Origin: an uncultured Bacteroides sp.
Lineage (GTDB): Bacteria > Bacteroidota > Bacteroidia > Bacteroidales > Bacteroidaceae
Length of the DNA: 60,730 bases
NCBI GenBank assembly: GCA_944320295.1
Contig: CALUGY010000036.1
Span: 1 to 60,730 of the forward strand
Reading direction: 5' to 3'
The notes below the pieces were generated by a model. It worked only from the letters and a program-made list of their open reading frames with translations. It was not told the DNA's origin and did not search any database. Position numbers and translations under genes: made by a program. Numbering within the stretch: position 1 is the stretch's first letter; the number at the start of each line of letters is the position of its first letter. Positions 26,729 through 37,017 of the stretch are shown one piece after another.

Positions 26729-29278
26729 TCACTTCACTTCTTTTCCAGATACCACGATGTGCTGCACATCGACGTCGCCCATGGCCCAGTTCATGAAAGG
26801 CTTGCCGTCCTTCAGGCCCACGTTGCCGAATCCGGTCTCCGTGCTCAGGAAGCTAGTAAAGTCGCCTATCTTGGAGTCGATGTACAGCGTCTTCTCTACT
26901 GCGTCGTAGCGCACGCCCGTCAAACCCTGTAACAATCCGTAGCTCGACATGGCACGTGCGTACCAATGTCCGCATTCGTATTCATCAAACGGGTTGCGCA
27001 CGCTACCGTCATAGCGGTCGCGGCAGGCGCGTACGATGTCCAGGCCCTTCTCCACCTCGCCGTTGAACATGAGGTGCGATGCCACCTGGTACTCGATGCC
27101 CGTCCATACCTCGTCGCTGTAGACGAAAGGCAAGGACAGCTTGCCACCATGAGGCCAACTGCACAACAACAGGCCGCCATCATCGCCAAAGGCGAACGAC
27201 GGGCGTTGGGGGTTGGCATGGTCTTCCAGATTGTCCTTCAAATTGTATTTATGCACGGCCACCAGATGGCTCTTCACCTTGGCCGGGTCTAACGTCTCGT
27301 CCAAGCCGGCTACCCTGGAAATCCAAGAGCCCAACACACCATCGGACAAGCAGCCTGTGCCATACTGGTACTTGGGCCCTTCTTTCTGCAGCAGCTTCAC
27401 GGCCTCGTCCGAGTAGTTCACACTCCACGAAACCAGCTTGGTGGGGTCGGGGGCTTTGAGGCCCGTCCATTGTATTTTCTGTATGAAGTATTCGCCGTTG
27501 TACAACTCTGTTTCCACGAACTCCTTGCCTTTCTTTGCCAGTTCTTTATACTCGGAAGCATCCTCTCCCAAGTATTCGCTCATGGCCACAAAGGCGTTCA
27601 AAGCACCCAGGTAGAAGCTGCAATGCATGCCGTCGGGGCCCCAGAACTCGATGTCGTACGTGTTATGGTGCGGTTCTTCGATGATGCCGGCATGACGCGG
27701 GTCCCACGTGGCGATGCAATAGTCCAGGCTGGCCTTTACCTTGGGATACATGTCCTTCAGGAAGCCATCGTCCCCGGAGATGCGCCAGTCGCGGTACACC
27801 TTCATGATGCCGCCCAACTGGCCGTCGGCCGCAGCATGGAAGCCATGTTCCACGGGACGGATGGGCAGATTGGAGCGGAATGTCTGGTGTCCGGCCTTGT
27901 TTTGGCTCTCCTCGAACTCCGTATGGCGCAAAGACCGCTCCAAAGCCGGGAACAAGTGGGGAACAGCCTGTGCATAGTTCCACACATGCGTGCACGAGCC
28001 ATGGCACGAACCCCATGTATCGCCGCAGCCTTCCCAGTTCCACATGCGGCCGTCATAGGTGCGCAAAACAGTCGGCGACTTCAGGATGGTCAGGTTGGCA
28101 GCCACGGCCTCTACTACCTCTGCGGGCAAGGTCGTATTGTAGAAAGCATTGGTAAAGGTTTCCGTCTTCTGGCGCAGGTCGTCGCAATTGGACTGGATGT
28201 ACGCGGCAACCTCTTCCACATTCTTGAACTTGCTACTATACCAAGGACGGTAACAGCCCTTGTTGGCCAGTTCAGCCTGCAAACGGTCGGCCGGGACATT
28301 ATTGTCCTTCAAGTCTGTTGGGTCGCCTCCGAGCCTCAAATGTGAGAAAGGCACGTACCATGCGGTATACAGCTTCACCGTTTTCGTCTCGCCGGCCTTC
28401 AGCGACAGGGGAACGTAAAGGGAGGCACCGGGGGCATCCTTCTCCACGGGGCTGTTGTTTACGAGTTCACCGGCTTTGATGGCGTTCCATGTCATCGTCA
28501 TCCCGTCGAACCAACCGCCACGGAACCAGCAATGGTTCACCACCGTGTTGGGCTGGTCGGTGAATATCGCGAAGTCACCTTGCAGGTAGGGTTTCTCCGT
28601 CGTGCCGCTTTGCGACAAGATGAAACCGTTCTGGATGGGTTTCACGCTGTTTGTTCCCTCGTTGCTCCGCATGAAGTTACGCGAATTGTAAGAGAAGACA
28701 GCCTCCACATCCTTGCCGCTCGTGTTTTCAAACGTATACTCTATGATGCCCACCGGCAGGCTCGAATTGTCCGCGTCGCCGGGGATGAAAGGATTCCATC
28801 CGGTTATCGTCACATTAAGAGGGACGTCCTTGTCGGCCAAGGCCACTTTCCCAAAGGGGAAACGTGCCTCAAACGTGGATTGCTCGAAGCGCGGCAAGCC
28901 ATAGTTGGCTCCGCCCGGGCCGCCCAAGCCGCTCATCGGTGAACCGAATTTGCGCCACTCTGCCACAGGGCCTTCCAGCACCTTTGCGCCTTGTTCATAA
29001 CCTTTCACATGGATGGCGGCAAACATCATCGGCTCATTATAAATGTCCGGCTGATGGCGCACGGACATGTGCGAAAAGAAGCCTGTGCCCTCCAAGCAAT
29101 ACATTCCCGTGCCAAGCCCGCCTATGGGAAAGGCGATACGCGAATTGTACTTGCCTTCATAAACACCGTTGTAGACATGTTTGCCGCCAGGCGAACTGTT
29201 GTTTGCAAGTTCGCCACCACATCCGCACAAGCCGACCAAGGCCGATGCGAACAAGATTAACTTGTGATATCTATTCAT
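26729..29278 (-). CDS. GH116 family glycoside hydrolase
   Basis: 849 residues. Signal with lipobox LCGCGGE; the mature protein starts with RIAFPIGGLGTGMYCLEGTG, the hallmark of the GH116/GBA2 N-terminal beta domain. The C-terminal (alpha/alpha)6 barrel contains GSCTHVWNYAQAVPHLFP, HHNTYDIEFWGPDG and CLSDGVLGSW. By recollection of GBA2, the Glu before HHNTYD and the Asp of LSDGVLGSW take the places of nucleophile and acid/base. GH116 enzymes are retaining beta-glucosidases, beta-xylosidases or N-acetylglucosaminidases. It follows susD by 98 bp, so it is the enzyme of this small utilisation locus. Confidence 0.85.
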   Translation of the reverse strand: MNRYHKLILFASALVGLCGCGGELANNSSPGGKHVYNGVYEGKYNSRIAFPIGGLGTGMYCLEGTGFFSHMSVRHQPDIYNEPMMFAAIHVKGYEQGAKVLEGPVAEWRKFGSPMSGLGGPGGANYGLPRFEQSTFEARFPFGKVALADKDVPLNVTITGWNPFIPGDADNSSLPVGIIEYTFENTSGKDVEAVFSYNSRNFMRSNEGTNSVKPIQNGFILSQSGTTEKPYLQGDFAIFTDQPNTVVNHCWFRGGWFDGMTMTWNAIKAGELVNNSPVEKDAPGASLYVPLSLKAGETKTVKLYTAWYVPFSHLRLGGDPTDLKDNNVPADRLQAELANKGCYRPWYSSKFKNVEEVAAYIQSNCDDLRQKTETFTNAFYNTTLPAEVVEAVAANLTILKSPTVLRTYDGRMWNWEGCGDTWGSCHGSCTHVWNYAQAVPHLFPALERSLRHTEFEESQNKAGHQTFRSNLPIRPVEHGFHAAADGQLGGIMKVYRDWRISGDDGFLKDMYPKVKASLDYCIATWDPRHAGIIEEPHHNTYDIEFWGPDGMHCSFYLGALNAFVAMSEYLGEDASEYKELAKKGKEFVETELYNGEYFIQKIQWTGLKAPDPTKLVSWSVNYSDEAVKLLQKEGPKYQYGTGCLSDGVLGSWISRVAGLDETLDPAKVKSHLVAVHKYNLKDNLEDHANPQRPSFAFGDDGGLLLCSWPHGGKLSLPFVYSDEVWTGIEYQVASHLMFNGEVEKGLDIVRACRDRYDGSVRNPFDEYECGHWYARAMSSYGLLQGLTGVRYDAVEKTLYIDSKIGDFTSFLSTETGFGNVGLKDGKPFMNWAMGDVDVQHIVVSGKEVK

Positions 29279-29376
29279 AAAAACACGTTTTATGCCATGC
29301 CGGCCGACAAACGACCGACATGGCGATTAATAATACACTATGATTTTCTGCTCTGATTCAACATGGATGACCGTGC

Positions 29377-30975
29377 TTATTGTTCATAACCGTAGTTCTG
29401 CTTCAGCACATCGCCGGAACGCTCTATCTCCAACAAAGGGATGGGGAATATCACGTCCTTGTCCTCATCATACTTGAAGTAGCCCGGCGTGACCTCGTTC
29501 TGCCAACGGTTGGGATCCAGCAACACCTGCTCCGTGATGCCCCAACGCCGCAAATCCCAGCCAAATTTGCCTTCCATGGCCAATTCGACTCTCCGTTCGT
29601 GCACAATGGCCCAGAACATATCCTCGTACGACAAATCGGAGGGAATGGGAGGCATTTCACGCACCTCGGTCACATTCACCGTGTTGGGATTAGGTGTCGT
29701 GGCTGTCCTGGCACGTACTTTATTGACATATTTTGCAGCCGTGGCTTGATAGCCCAACTCGTTCATGACCTCCGCATACCACAAAAGCACCTCTGCATAA
29801 CGGATTAAAGCGTAATTGCAAGAGTTATACCAGCTCACTTGGTCTACCGTCACTCCACCATCATTGCTGATACACCATTTCCTGGTTCCCAGACCCGTGC
29901 CATTCACTTTGTCCTCGAATACTTGGCCATAAAAGTCGTCGATTCCGGTGCGGAACATGGTACATACCAAACGGGGGTCTCCTTCCTCATATTCCCTTTC
30001 AAGATCCGGTGTCGGGCGTGTCCATCCCCAACCGCCTCCGGCAACATAGCCTTCGCCGTTGGGAGCATTCAATACGGTACCGAAGCTGTCCGTTTCCTTC
30101 TGGTTCAAGGCAGTAAACTGGATTTCAAAGATGCTTTCCGCATTATTATCATACAAGCCGCAAAACAGGTCGGCGTAGTTGGGCAACAATTCGTACCCGT
30201 ACGACATGATATCTTCCAGCTCCGTCTTGGCCTCTTCCCAACGATGCTCATACAAATATATCTGAACCAAATAAGCTTTGACCGTGGCATTGTCTATGCG
30301 CCCCATCAACTCGCCGGAATTCTTGTCTGCCAAACCGGACTGTAACGCTTGCTTGAAGTCCTTCTCCGCTTGGTCGAACAAGTCGCTCTTTACGATCTTG
30401 TAATTGTTCACGCTCTTCGATGCATCCTTTTCTATCTCACGCACGGAATTGGGTATATTCAGCTCGGACAAGTCAAGCGTCTTAGTCACGAGGGGAGCCG
30501 TGCCGAACATATAGCCCAGACGGAACAACCAGAAGCCCCTTATAAAATAGAGTTCACCCATATAGCGGTTCTTCAGCGTCTCGTCCATCTCAATGGCTGG
30601 TATCTTCTCCAAACCGATATTTGCCAAACGTAGTGCCTTGTAGCAACGTTGATACAGCATTAAGATTTGCTCTGAATTGGAACGGACGATGGACTGCTGT
30701 ATTTGATAGTAGCAAACAAGGTCCGGGTGAGCCTGTGCATCGGCACACGTTATGTCCCCCATGGGAGTATAGCCGGCTCGCGTATTCCAGGCATTCTGCC
30801 CGTCCAACAGCTGAAATGACTTATAAGCCGCAGTAACGGCCTTTTCTGCATCTTCTGCAGTTTTATAAAAGCTTTCTGTCGAAACAGCGCCGTATGGTTG
30901 CAAATCCAACAAGTCGCTGCAAGAACTTGCACAAAACAGGATTGATGCCAATAATATAATTCGTTTCATAACCAT
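29377..30975 (-). CDS. SusD/RagB family nutrient-binding lipoprotein
   Basis: 532 residues; starts at 30975 or 30969 are both possible, the latter giving MKRIILLASILFCASSC as lipoprotein signal. SDLLDLQPYGAVSTESFY is the classic SusD N-terminus; TPR-like helices follow, and the C-terminus has WAIVHERRVELAMEGKFGWDLRRWG and IPLLEIERSG, both SusD hallmarks. It binds glycans at the cell surface as lid of the SusC transporter. It starts 12 bp after the susC stop codon. Confidence 0.95.
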   Translation of the reverse strand: MVMKRIILLASILFCASSCSDLLDLQPYGAVSTESFYKTAEDAEKAVTAAYKSFQLLDGQNAWNTRAGYTPMGDITCADAQAHPDLVCYYQIQQSIVRSNSEQILMLYQRCYKALRLANIGLEKIPAIEMDETLKNRYMGELYFIRGFWLFRLGYMFGTAPLVTKTLDLSELNIPNSVREIEKDASKSVNNYKIVKSDLFDQAEKDFKQALQSGLADKNSGELMGRIDNATVKAYLVQIYLYEHRWEEAKTELEDIMSYGYELLPNYADLFCGLYDNNAESIFEIQFTALNQKETDSFGTVLNAPNGEGYVAGGGWGWTRPTPDLEREYEEGDPRLVCTMFRTGIDDFYGQVFEDKVNGTGLGTRKWCISNDGGVTVDQVSWYNSCNYALIRYAEVLLWYAEVMNELGYQATAAKYVNKVRARTATTPNPNTVNVTEVREMPPIPSDLSYEDMFWAIVHERRVELAMEGKFGWDLRRWGITEQVLLDPNRWQNEVTPGYFKYDEDKDVIFPIPLLEIERSGDVLKQNYGYEQ

Positions 30976-30986
30976 TTGCCTTTCAT

Positions 30987-33900
30987 TTAAAAACTAACAT
31001 TTAAACCTGCATAAATAGAACGAGGTATCGGATAACCGTTTACATTCTGTTCGGGGTCGAAACCCGGGAAAGAGTTTATACAGAACAGGTTCTGCGATGC
31101 AATATACACGCGCAACTTCTTGATGAAGCTTGCAGAAGATGCCTTCAACAAACTGCTGAAGTCATATCCAATCTGTATGTTCTGCAAACGGAGGAAATCC
31201 GTAGAACGCAACCAGAAAGAAGACCTTCTATAGTTATCATTCGGGTCTCCTGCCACTACACGGGGAACATAATTGCTGGTGCCGGGGCCAGTCCAGCGCT
31301 GTTCGTACATCCAAGCCGAAGTCTGCTCACCGCCTCGGGTGATGGCAAATCCCGGCGCGTCGATGGAGTTCATTCCCCCGACTTGTCCGTAGAAGCTGGC
31401 AACCAAATCAAAGTTCTTGTACGACATGGCGATGTGGGCGCCGAAGTTATGCGGAGCCACAGAATGCCCCAAGAAAGTCTGGTCGTTGGAGTCGATGACC
31501 TTGTTCCCATCCAAGTCCTTGAACTTGATGTCGCCCGGGGCCGCATTGGGCTGTGTGGGAGACTGTGCTATTTCTTCCTCCGTCTGGAAGATGCCTTCTT
31601 GCACATAGCCATACCAGTCGTTGATGGCCTGCCCCACGGAAACCCTCGTAAAGTTGTTGACTATCGGGTCCGGAATGTAAGTGACCTTGTTCTTATTGTA
31701 CGTCCAGTTCACGCTGACTTCATAGGTGAAAGGCCGGTTGTCGGCATAATTGCCATAGCTCAAGGACAGCTCGATACCCGTATTCATACACTTGCCTGCG
31801 TTCTGGTAAGGGGAAGAATCCACACCGGCCGTACCGAGAATGGGCACCTGCACCAAGATGTCAGATGTATTCCTGCGGTAGAAGTCGGCAATGAAGCCCA
31901 GCTTGTTGTTGAAGAAGTTCGCTTCGACACCCACACCGTATGTGGTGGTTTTCTCCCACAGCAGGCTGGAGTTTCCCAACGCCGTGGGGCCTACGCCGGT
32001 GTAAGTGGTACCTTCATTACCAGAACCGAAAGGATAGTAAAGAGCCGTCGAGTTCAGCGTCGTCTGGTAGGGGTAAACACCGATATCCTGGTTGCCCAAC
32101 ATGCCCCAGCTTCCTCTCAACTTCAAATAACTCAAGAACGAGGCGTCTTTCAAGAAATCTTCCTCCGAGATGACCCAACCGGCAGACACGCCCGGGAACA
32201 CACCGGTACGATGTGCCTTGGCGATTCGGGAAGTCTTATCCACACGGATGCTGGCGCTCAGCAGGTATTTCCTTGCATAGTCGTAGTTCACACGGCCCAG
32301 GTAAGACAAGATGGCCCACTCCGACTTGGTTCCGCCGTTGTTGATGTTGTCCGAGCCGGCATCCAGCACTTGCATGTACTTGTCGTTGCTAAGGAAATTG
32401 GTCCTTGAAGCGTCTATATTGGAAGCGTCCGTCTTCTGGAATGTGTAGCCGGCCATGGCCGTAAAGTTATGCACGTCGTTGAACGTATGCATGTACGTCA
32501 GGATGTTGTCCCACTCATAGTTGATGCTTTCGTCGGAATCCACATAGAGTTCTGCCAGCGGATGGTCGCTGATGAGGCCGGAAGGCCCGTAGCTGTAAGA
32601 AGGTACGAAATGGTCTTGTCCCCAATGCGTGTATTCGGCATAGAAGGAAGTCTTTATGGTAAGCCCCTTGATGATTTCCCACTCCAGGTAGGTGCTTCCC
32701 AGGAACTTCTTCCACTTCTGGTCGTAGGTCCACAAATCCACGGCAATCAATGGCTGCAACATGGTTATAGGCTCGCCTGCGTGCGTGGAGATGGCATAAT
32801 CGCCATTCTCGTCATAAGCAGGGACGGTAGAGGGGTAAATCAATGCGCGGTCTATGGCCTGTCCCCAGTCCGTGTTGTTGGAAACGCCATAGTTTACGTT
32901 CATGTTGACGCCGAACTTCAAGTTGGACAGCAGCTTCATGTCATTGCTCAGCTTGACATTGCCTCGTGTGAAGTCCGTGTTCTTGATCAAGCCTTCGCCC
33001 TTGTAGAAGTTCATCGAGGCCGCGAAGGCGTTCATCTTCGTTCCGCCCGTGATGTTGACCGAATAGCTCTGCTTGAAACCTGTCTGCGAGATTTCGTCCA
33101 GCCAATGCGTGCCTTCCCCGAACGAGTTGATTTCATCCTGCGTATAAGGGATGGGCAGGTTTGCCGCCTCGTAATAATCGTTCACCAACGTGGCGTATTG
33201 CTTGGCGCCCAGCGTGGGAATCTTATGACGGATGTTGTCCACAGCCGCCCACGCGGAAACGTCCACCTTCAGCGGGCGTTCGAAGTCGCCCTTCTTGGTC
33301 GTTATAATGACCACGCCGTTCGCGCCGCGCGAACCGTAGATGGCCGCCGACGCCGCGTCTTTCAGCACGGTGATGTTTTCCACATCGTTCGGGTTCAAAT
33401 TGGACAAGCCGTCGTTCGTAATCATGCCGTCTATCACGATAAGGGGATTGCTCGTCGCGCCAAAGGAACCGGTACCACGGATGCGTATGGTAGTGCCACC
33501 ATAAGGAGTTCCGTCATTCTGCACAATCTGCACTCCCGCAAGCTTTCCTTGCAGGTTGTTGCCGATTCCCACTACCGCCGTGTTTTCCATCTTGTCTTGC
33601 GACACGCTGCCCACGGAACCGGTCAAATCTTTCTTGCGTTGGACGCCATATCCCACGACAACCACTTCGTCCAACCGCTGGGTGTCTTCCGTCAATTGGG
33701 CGTTTACCACCGTGCGGTTTCCCACCGCCACTTCATAAGTCATGTATCCTATATAAGAAAAGGAGAGGACTGCCGACTGGCCGGACACGGACAAAGAATA
33801 CTTTCCGTCCAAATCGGTAATGGTACCCGTGGTGGTACCTTTTTCAAATACATTCACGCCGATGAGCGGCGTGCCCGACATGTCTGTCACCGTGCCTGTC

Positions 33901-34010
33901 ACGATCACTTTGCTTTGCGCCATAATACTTGCCGGTAACAACAAAAGGAGGCTGATAAATGCACAAACAATAATAGTCGTCTTATTTAGTGTTTTCTTTC
34001 TATTTTTCAT
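30987..34010 (-). CDS. SusC/RagA family TonB-dependent outer-membrane transporter
   Basis: 1007 residues. Signal peptide to about residue 31 (ending SIMAQ), a carboxypeptidase-regulatory-like domain (VTGTVTDMSGTPLIGVNVFEKG), TonB box/plug region with LDEVVVVGYGVQRKKDLTGSV and GSRGANGVVIITTKKG, then a 22-strand barrel ending in an aromatic residue (GLNVSF). It imports oligosaccharides in complex with SusD. No sigma/anti-sigma pair or hybrid two-component gene lies next to it, so its regulator is elsewhere. Confidence 0.96.
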   Translation of the reverse strand: MKNRKKTLNKTTIIVCAFISLLLLLPASIMAQSKVIVTGTVTDMSGTPLIGVNVFEKGTTTGTITDLDGKYSLSVSGQSAVLSFSYIGYMTYEVAVGNRTVVNAQLTEDTQRLDEVVVVGYGVQRKKDLTGSVGSVSQDKMENTAVVGIGNNLQGKLAGVQIVQNDGTPYGGTTIRIRGTGSFGATSNPLIVIDGMITNDGLSNLNPNDVENITVLKDAASAAIYGSRGANGVVIITTKKGDFERPLKVDVSAWAAVDNIRHKIPTLGAKQYATLVNDYYEAANLPIPYTQDEINSFGEGTHWLDEISQTGFKQSYSVNITGGTKMNAFAASMNFYKGEGLIKNTDFTRGNVKLSNDMKLLSNLKFGVNMNVNYGVSNNTDWGQAIDRALIYPSTVPAYDENGDYAISTHAGEPITMLQPLIAVDLWTYDQKWKKFLGSTYLEWEIIKGLTIKTSFYAEYTHWGQDHFVPSYSYGPSGLISDHPLAELYVDSDESINYEWDNILTYMHTFNDVHNFTAMAGYTFQKTDASNIDASRTNFLSNDKYMQVLDAGSDNINNGGTKSEWAILSYLGRVNYDYARKYLLSASIRVDKTSRIAKAHRTGVFPGVSAGWVISEEDFLKDASFLSYLKLRGSWGMLGNQDIGVYPYQTTLNSTALYYPFGSGNEGTTYTGVGPTALGNSSLLWEKTTTYGVGVEANFFNNKLGFIADFYRRNTSDILVQVPILGTAGVDSSPYQNAGKCMNTGIELSLSYGNYADNRPFTYEVSVNWTYNKNKVTYIPDPIVNNFTRVSVGQAINDWYGYVQEGIFQTEEEIAQSPTQPNAAPGDIKFKDLDGNKVIDSNDQTFLGHSVAPHNFGAHIAMSYKNFDLVASFYGQVGGMNSIDAPGFAITRGGEQTSAWMYEQRWTGPGTSNYVPRVVAGDPNDNYRRSSFWLRSTDFLRLQNIQIGYDFSSLLKASSASFIKKLRVYIASQNLFCINSFPGFDPEQNVNGYPIPRSIYAGLNVSF

Positions 34011-34792
34011 GATATTGAAAGTTTATCAATACGTGTTATAACTCGCTTTTATCCGGCCCGGCTTGCGCCAGGCCCTCATTTCGAAAGGTGCATATCCCGC
34101 AATCGCCGATGGCAAAAGGCGTTGATGCCCGCCACAAGAAATCCGGAGATAGGCCAAGGCCCATAAGCATTCAACAATGCAAGACAAAACGCAATGTTTA
34201 TCTGCTGGTATTCGATTTAATAGTTTCAGAAAAGATTCGTGCAAGATTCGCGTGAGGGCTATGAAGTGTCAAAACAGCAAGGTTTTCCCAAAACGAAGCG
34301 CCAACTTCCGAGACGCCAGTAAAGAATCCGGTTAAACAAGGCATGACCTTCCGGTACATCAAAGCGGCACATGCCTGCGGCATGCCGCCTCTTGTTTGAA
34401 CTACTTGTTTCCATACTCAGTCGTTTAACAAGATGGACGAGGCATCCATCCAGATCTATATTTCATTGCATAGTTTCGTGTCCGACCAACAGCTGAACTG
34501 TTAGCTATTTTGACAAAAATAAAACAATTATAAGCGAAAAGGCCGCACAGAGCTTATGTTTTACAACATGCCGTACTTTTTTTAACACAAACCCGGCAGG
34601 ACGCGCGCCGCAAGGGACATCCATGCGCCCTGCCGCGGGACATATGGCGCTCACGGGCGCAACGCGTTGCGTCCGCGCTCGGAACGTGTTGCGGCCACGC
34701 TCGCGACACGTCGCGCTTGCGGGCGCGACATGTCCGCACGTTGCATCATGCCGGGGATGCATCGCCATCCCGACTTATGAAATTGGGGATCA
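34011..34792. other. Long gene-free gap upstream of susC
   Basis: 782 bp between mutL and susC, both on the minus strand. It contains palindrome array 6 and an AT-rich part around 34495-34580. I see no convincing promoter with both boxes and no gene. The susC leader may be long. Confidence 0.6.
34636..34745. repeat. 22-bp palindrome array 6 (5 units)
   Basis: Units at 34636, 34658, 34680, 34702 and 34724. Cores: CGGGACATATGGCG, CGCAACGCGTTGCG, CGGAACGTGTTGCG, CGCGACACGTCGCG and CGCGACATGTCCGC. It ends 48 bp downstream of the mutL stop codon. Confidence 0.94.
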
Positions 34793-36694
34793 CTACTTTA
34801 GAAAGAGCCGTGCCAGTTCGTCGTCGCTTATGGTGACAAGGATGGGCTTGCCGTCGGGCGTATAGTTGGGGGCGGAACAGGCAAAGAGACGGTCGGCCAG
34901 GTCGGACATTTCGCGGGCGGACAGCACTTGGCCATAGACCACGGCCGCCGCACGGGCCAGGGCCAGGGAAAGGGTGGCCTGCACCTCTTCTTTCACATCG
35001 GCCGCGCCCTCCATGGCCGTATGGAGCATGTTTTTCACCAACTCCACGGGTTGCAGGCCTTCAATGCCTTCGGGCACGCCATTGATGGCATAGCTGCCGC
35101 CGCCCAACGGGCTGAAGTCGAACCCTATGGCCGAGAAGTCCCCGGCAAGGGAGTCGAACACGGCGGCCTCGGACGGGGCGAACTGCACGATTTCGGGGAA
35201 CAGGACGCCCTGCGACATGCCCTGCTTCCGGCGGATTTGCTCCATGTAGCGTTCAAACAACACCCGCACATGGGCCCGGCGCTGGTCTATCAGCAACAGG
35301 CCCGACTTGACGGAAGTCAGGATAAAACGGCCCTTGAACTGGAAATACTCGCCGCTGCGCTCCTGCGCGACATCGCCGTCCGAGGGAAGCGCGGCAGAAG
35401 GCATGGAGGAATCTGAACCGGAAAGCCCGCCGCCTGACGGCACAGGCGGTTCCGCGCCGGCATCCGGGGCATTCTCCCACGAGGCATTCATCTTGCTGGC
35501 CTTCGACACGCCGGCATAGAGTGCCTCCCAGTCCGTATCGGGACGGGAATAAGACGGGCGTCCGCCGCCGTAAGAGGACGGTGTGGAGTTGAACGGGTTG
35601 AAGTCGGCATTGTAATGCACCTTGGGCGGCTCCACAGGGCGCGAGCTTTCGAAGACCGGGATGTCGGGCATGTCGGCCACGTCGAAATCGATGGACGGTA
35701 TCGCGCTGAACTTGCCCAATGCCTCTTTGACGGCTGCCGACAGTATCTGCCAGATGGCCTGCTCGTTCTCGAACTTGATTTCCGTCTTCGTGGGGTGGAT
35801 GTTCACATCGATGTTCGCCGGGTCCACCTCGAAGTACAGGAAGTACGACACCTGCTCGCCCGTGGGGATAAGGCGTTCATAAGCATCCATCACCGCCTTG
35901 TGGAAGTAGGGATGGCGCATGAACCGCCCGTTGACGAAAAAGTACTGGCGCGCGCCTTTCTTGCGTGCCGTCTCCGGCTTGGCCACGAAGCCGGACACCT
36001 TCACCAGCGAGGTCTCCACCTCCACGGGTAGCAAGAACTGGTTCATCTTCTTGCCGAACACGGCCATGATGCGCTGCCGCAAGGGCATGGCCGGCAGGTT
36101 GAATACCTCGGCATCGTTGTTGTAGAGGAAGAAGGCCACATCGGGGTGCACCAGCGCCACGCGCTCGAACTCGGTAAGTATGTTGCTCAGTTCGGTGGAG
36201 TTGGCCTTCAGAAACTTGCGGCGTGCCGGCACGTTGAAAAAGAGGTTCTTCACCGAGAAGTTGCTGCCTTTGGGGCACGACACCGCTTCCTGGCTCTCCA
36301 CCTTCGAGGCGGCTATCGTGAGGCGTGTGCCCAACTCCTCGCCGTCGAGACGCGTCTTTAGCTCCACCTCGGCCACCGCCGCTATGGAGGCCAACGCTTC
36401 ACCGCGGAAGCCCATGGTGCGCAGGGCGAACAAGTCGGCCGCCTCGCGTATCTTCGACGTGGCGTGACGCTCGAACGACAGGCGCGCGTCGGTCTCCGAC
36501 ATGCCTTTGCCGTTGTCTATCACCTGGATGCAGGTCTTTCCGGCATCCGTCACCAGCACGTGCACCTCGGTAGCCCCGGCATCGACGGCATTCTCCACCA
36601 GCTCCTTGACGACCGATGCCGGCCGCTGTATGACTTCGCCGGCGGCTATCTGGTTGGCCACCGAGTCGGGCAACAAATGTATGATATCGCTCAT
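34793..36694 (-). CDS. DNA mismatch repair protein MutL
   Basis: 633 residues. GHKL ATPase N-terminus with [41 protein letters not shown] and [10 protein letters not shown], then the transducer domain with [14 protein letters not shown], a variable linker rich in Pro/Ser (about residues 345-430) and the MutL C-terminal dimerisation domain from about residue 440. A DQHAAHER-like element reads [13 protein letters not shown] do not see the DQHA(x)2E(x)4E endonuclease motif in intact form. It ends an operon of envelope folding factors. Confidence 0.95.
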   Translation of the reverse strand: MSDIIHLLPDSVANQIAAGEVIQRPASVVKELVENAVDAGATEVHVLVTDAGKTCIQVIDNGKGMSETDARLSFERHATSKIREAADLFALRTMGFRGEALASIAAVAEVELKTRLDGEELGTRLTIAASKVESQEAVSCPKGSNFSVKNLFFNVPARRKFLKANSTELSNILTEFERVALVHPDVAFFLYNNDAEVFNLPAMPLRQRIMAVFGKKMNQFLLPVEVETSLVKVSGFVAKPETARKKGARQYFFVNGRFMRHPYFHKAVMDAYERLIPTGEQVSYFLYFEVDPANIDVNIHPTKTEIKFENEQAIWQILSAAVKEALGKFSAIPSIDFDVADMPDIPVFESSRPVEPPKVHYNADFNPFNSTPSSYGGGRPSYSRPDTDWEALYAGVSKASKMNASWENAPDAGAEPPVPSGGGLSGSDSSMPSAALPSDGDVAQERSGEYFQFKGRFILTSVKSGLLLIDQRRAHVRVLFERYMEQIRRKQGMSQGVLFPEIVQFAPSEAAVFDSLAGDFSAIGFDFSPLGGGSYAINGVPEGIEGLQPVELVKNMLHTAMEGAADVKEEVQATLSLALARAAAVVYGQVLSAREMSDLADRLFACSAPNYTPDGKPILVTISDDELARLFLK

Positions 36695-36721
36695 AGAAAA
36701 ACTCCGTAGATATGCGCCACG

Positions 36722-37012
36722 TCAGATGATGCCATTGCTTATGGCAAACCACAAATAGATAAGCAAGGCTATGAAAAACAACAGGACGACAAAGTGCAGG
36801 GGTTTGCGTCCGCGCTCCTTGCGGCGCTTCAGGTGCACGGTGTTCTCCACAAACTTGCCACGGATGTCTTCCGGCTTCCACTTCTTTTCGGGCAACATGC
36901 CCAGCTCGCGCTTTGCGTCCTCGCGCATCTTGTCCAGCTTCTCTTTCCGCTCATCCACATAAATGTATGAGTGATGGAAACCCTTCGGCTTCCGCATCGT
37001 AAACATTCCCAT
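36722..37012 (-). CDS. Small membrane protein of unknown function
   Basis: 96 residues. A basic, charged N-terminal part (residues 1-70) with a predicted helix KEKLDKMREDAKRELGM is followed by one transmembrane segment (about 73-92, FVVLLFFIALLIYLWFAI). It lies 5 bp after the OstA-like gene and 27 bp before mutL, so it is part of the operon. Similar short proteins accompany mutL in other Bacteroidetes, as far as I recall. Function unknown. Confidence 0.75.
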   Translation of the reverse strand: MGMFTMRKPKGFHHSYIYVDERKEKLDKMREDAKRELGMLPEKKWKPEDIRGKFVENTVHLKRRKERGRKPLHFVVLLFFIALLIYLWFAISNGII

Positions 37013-37017
37013 AGCAA

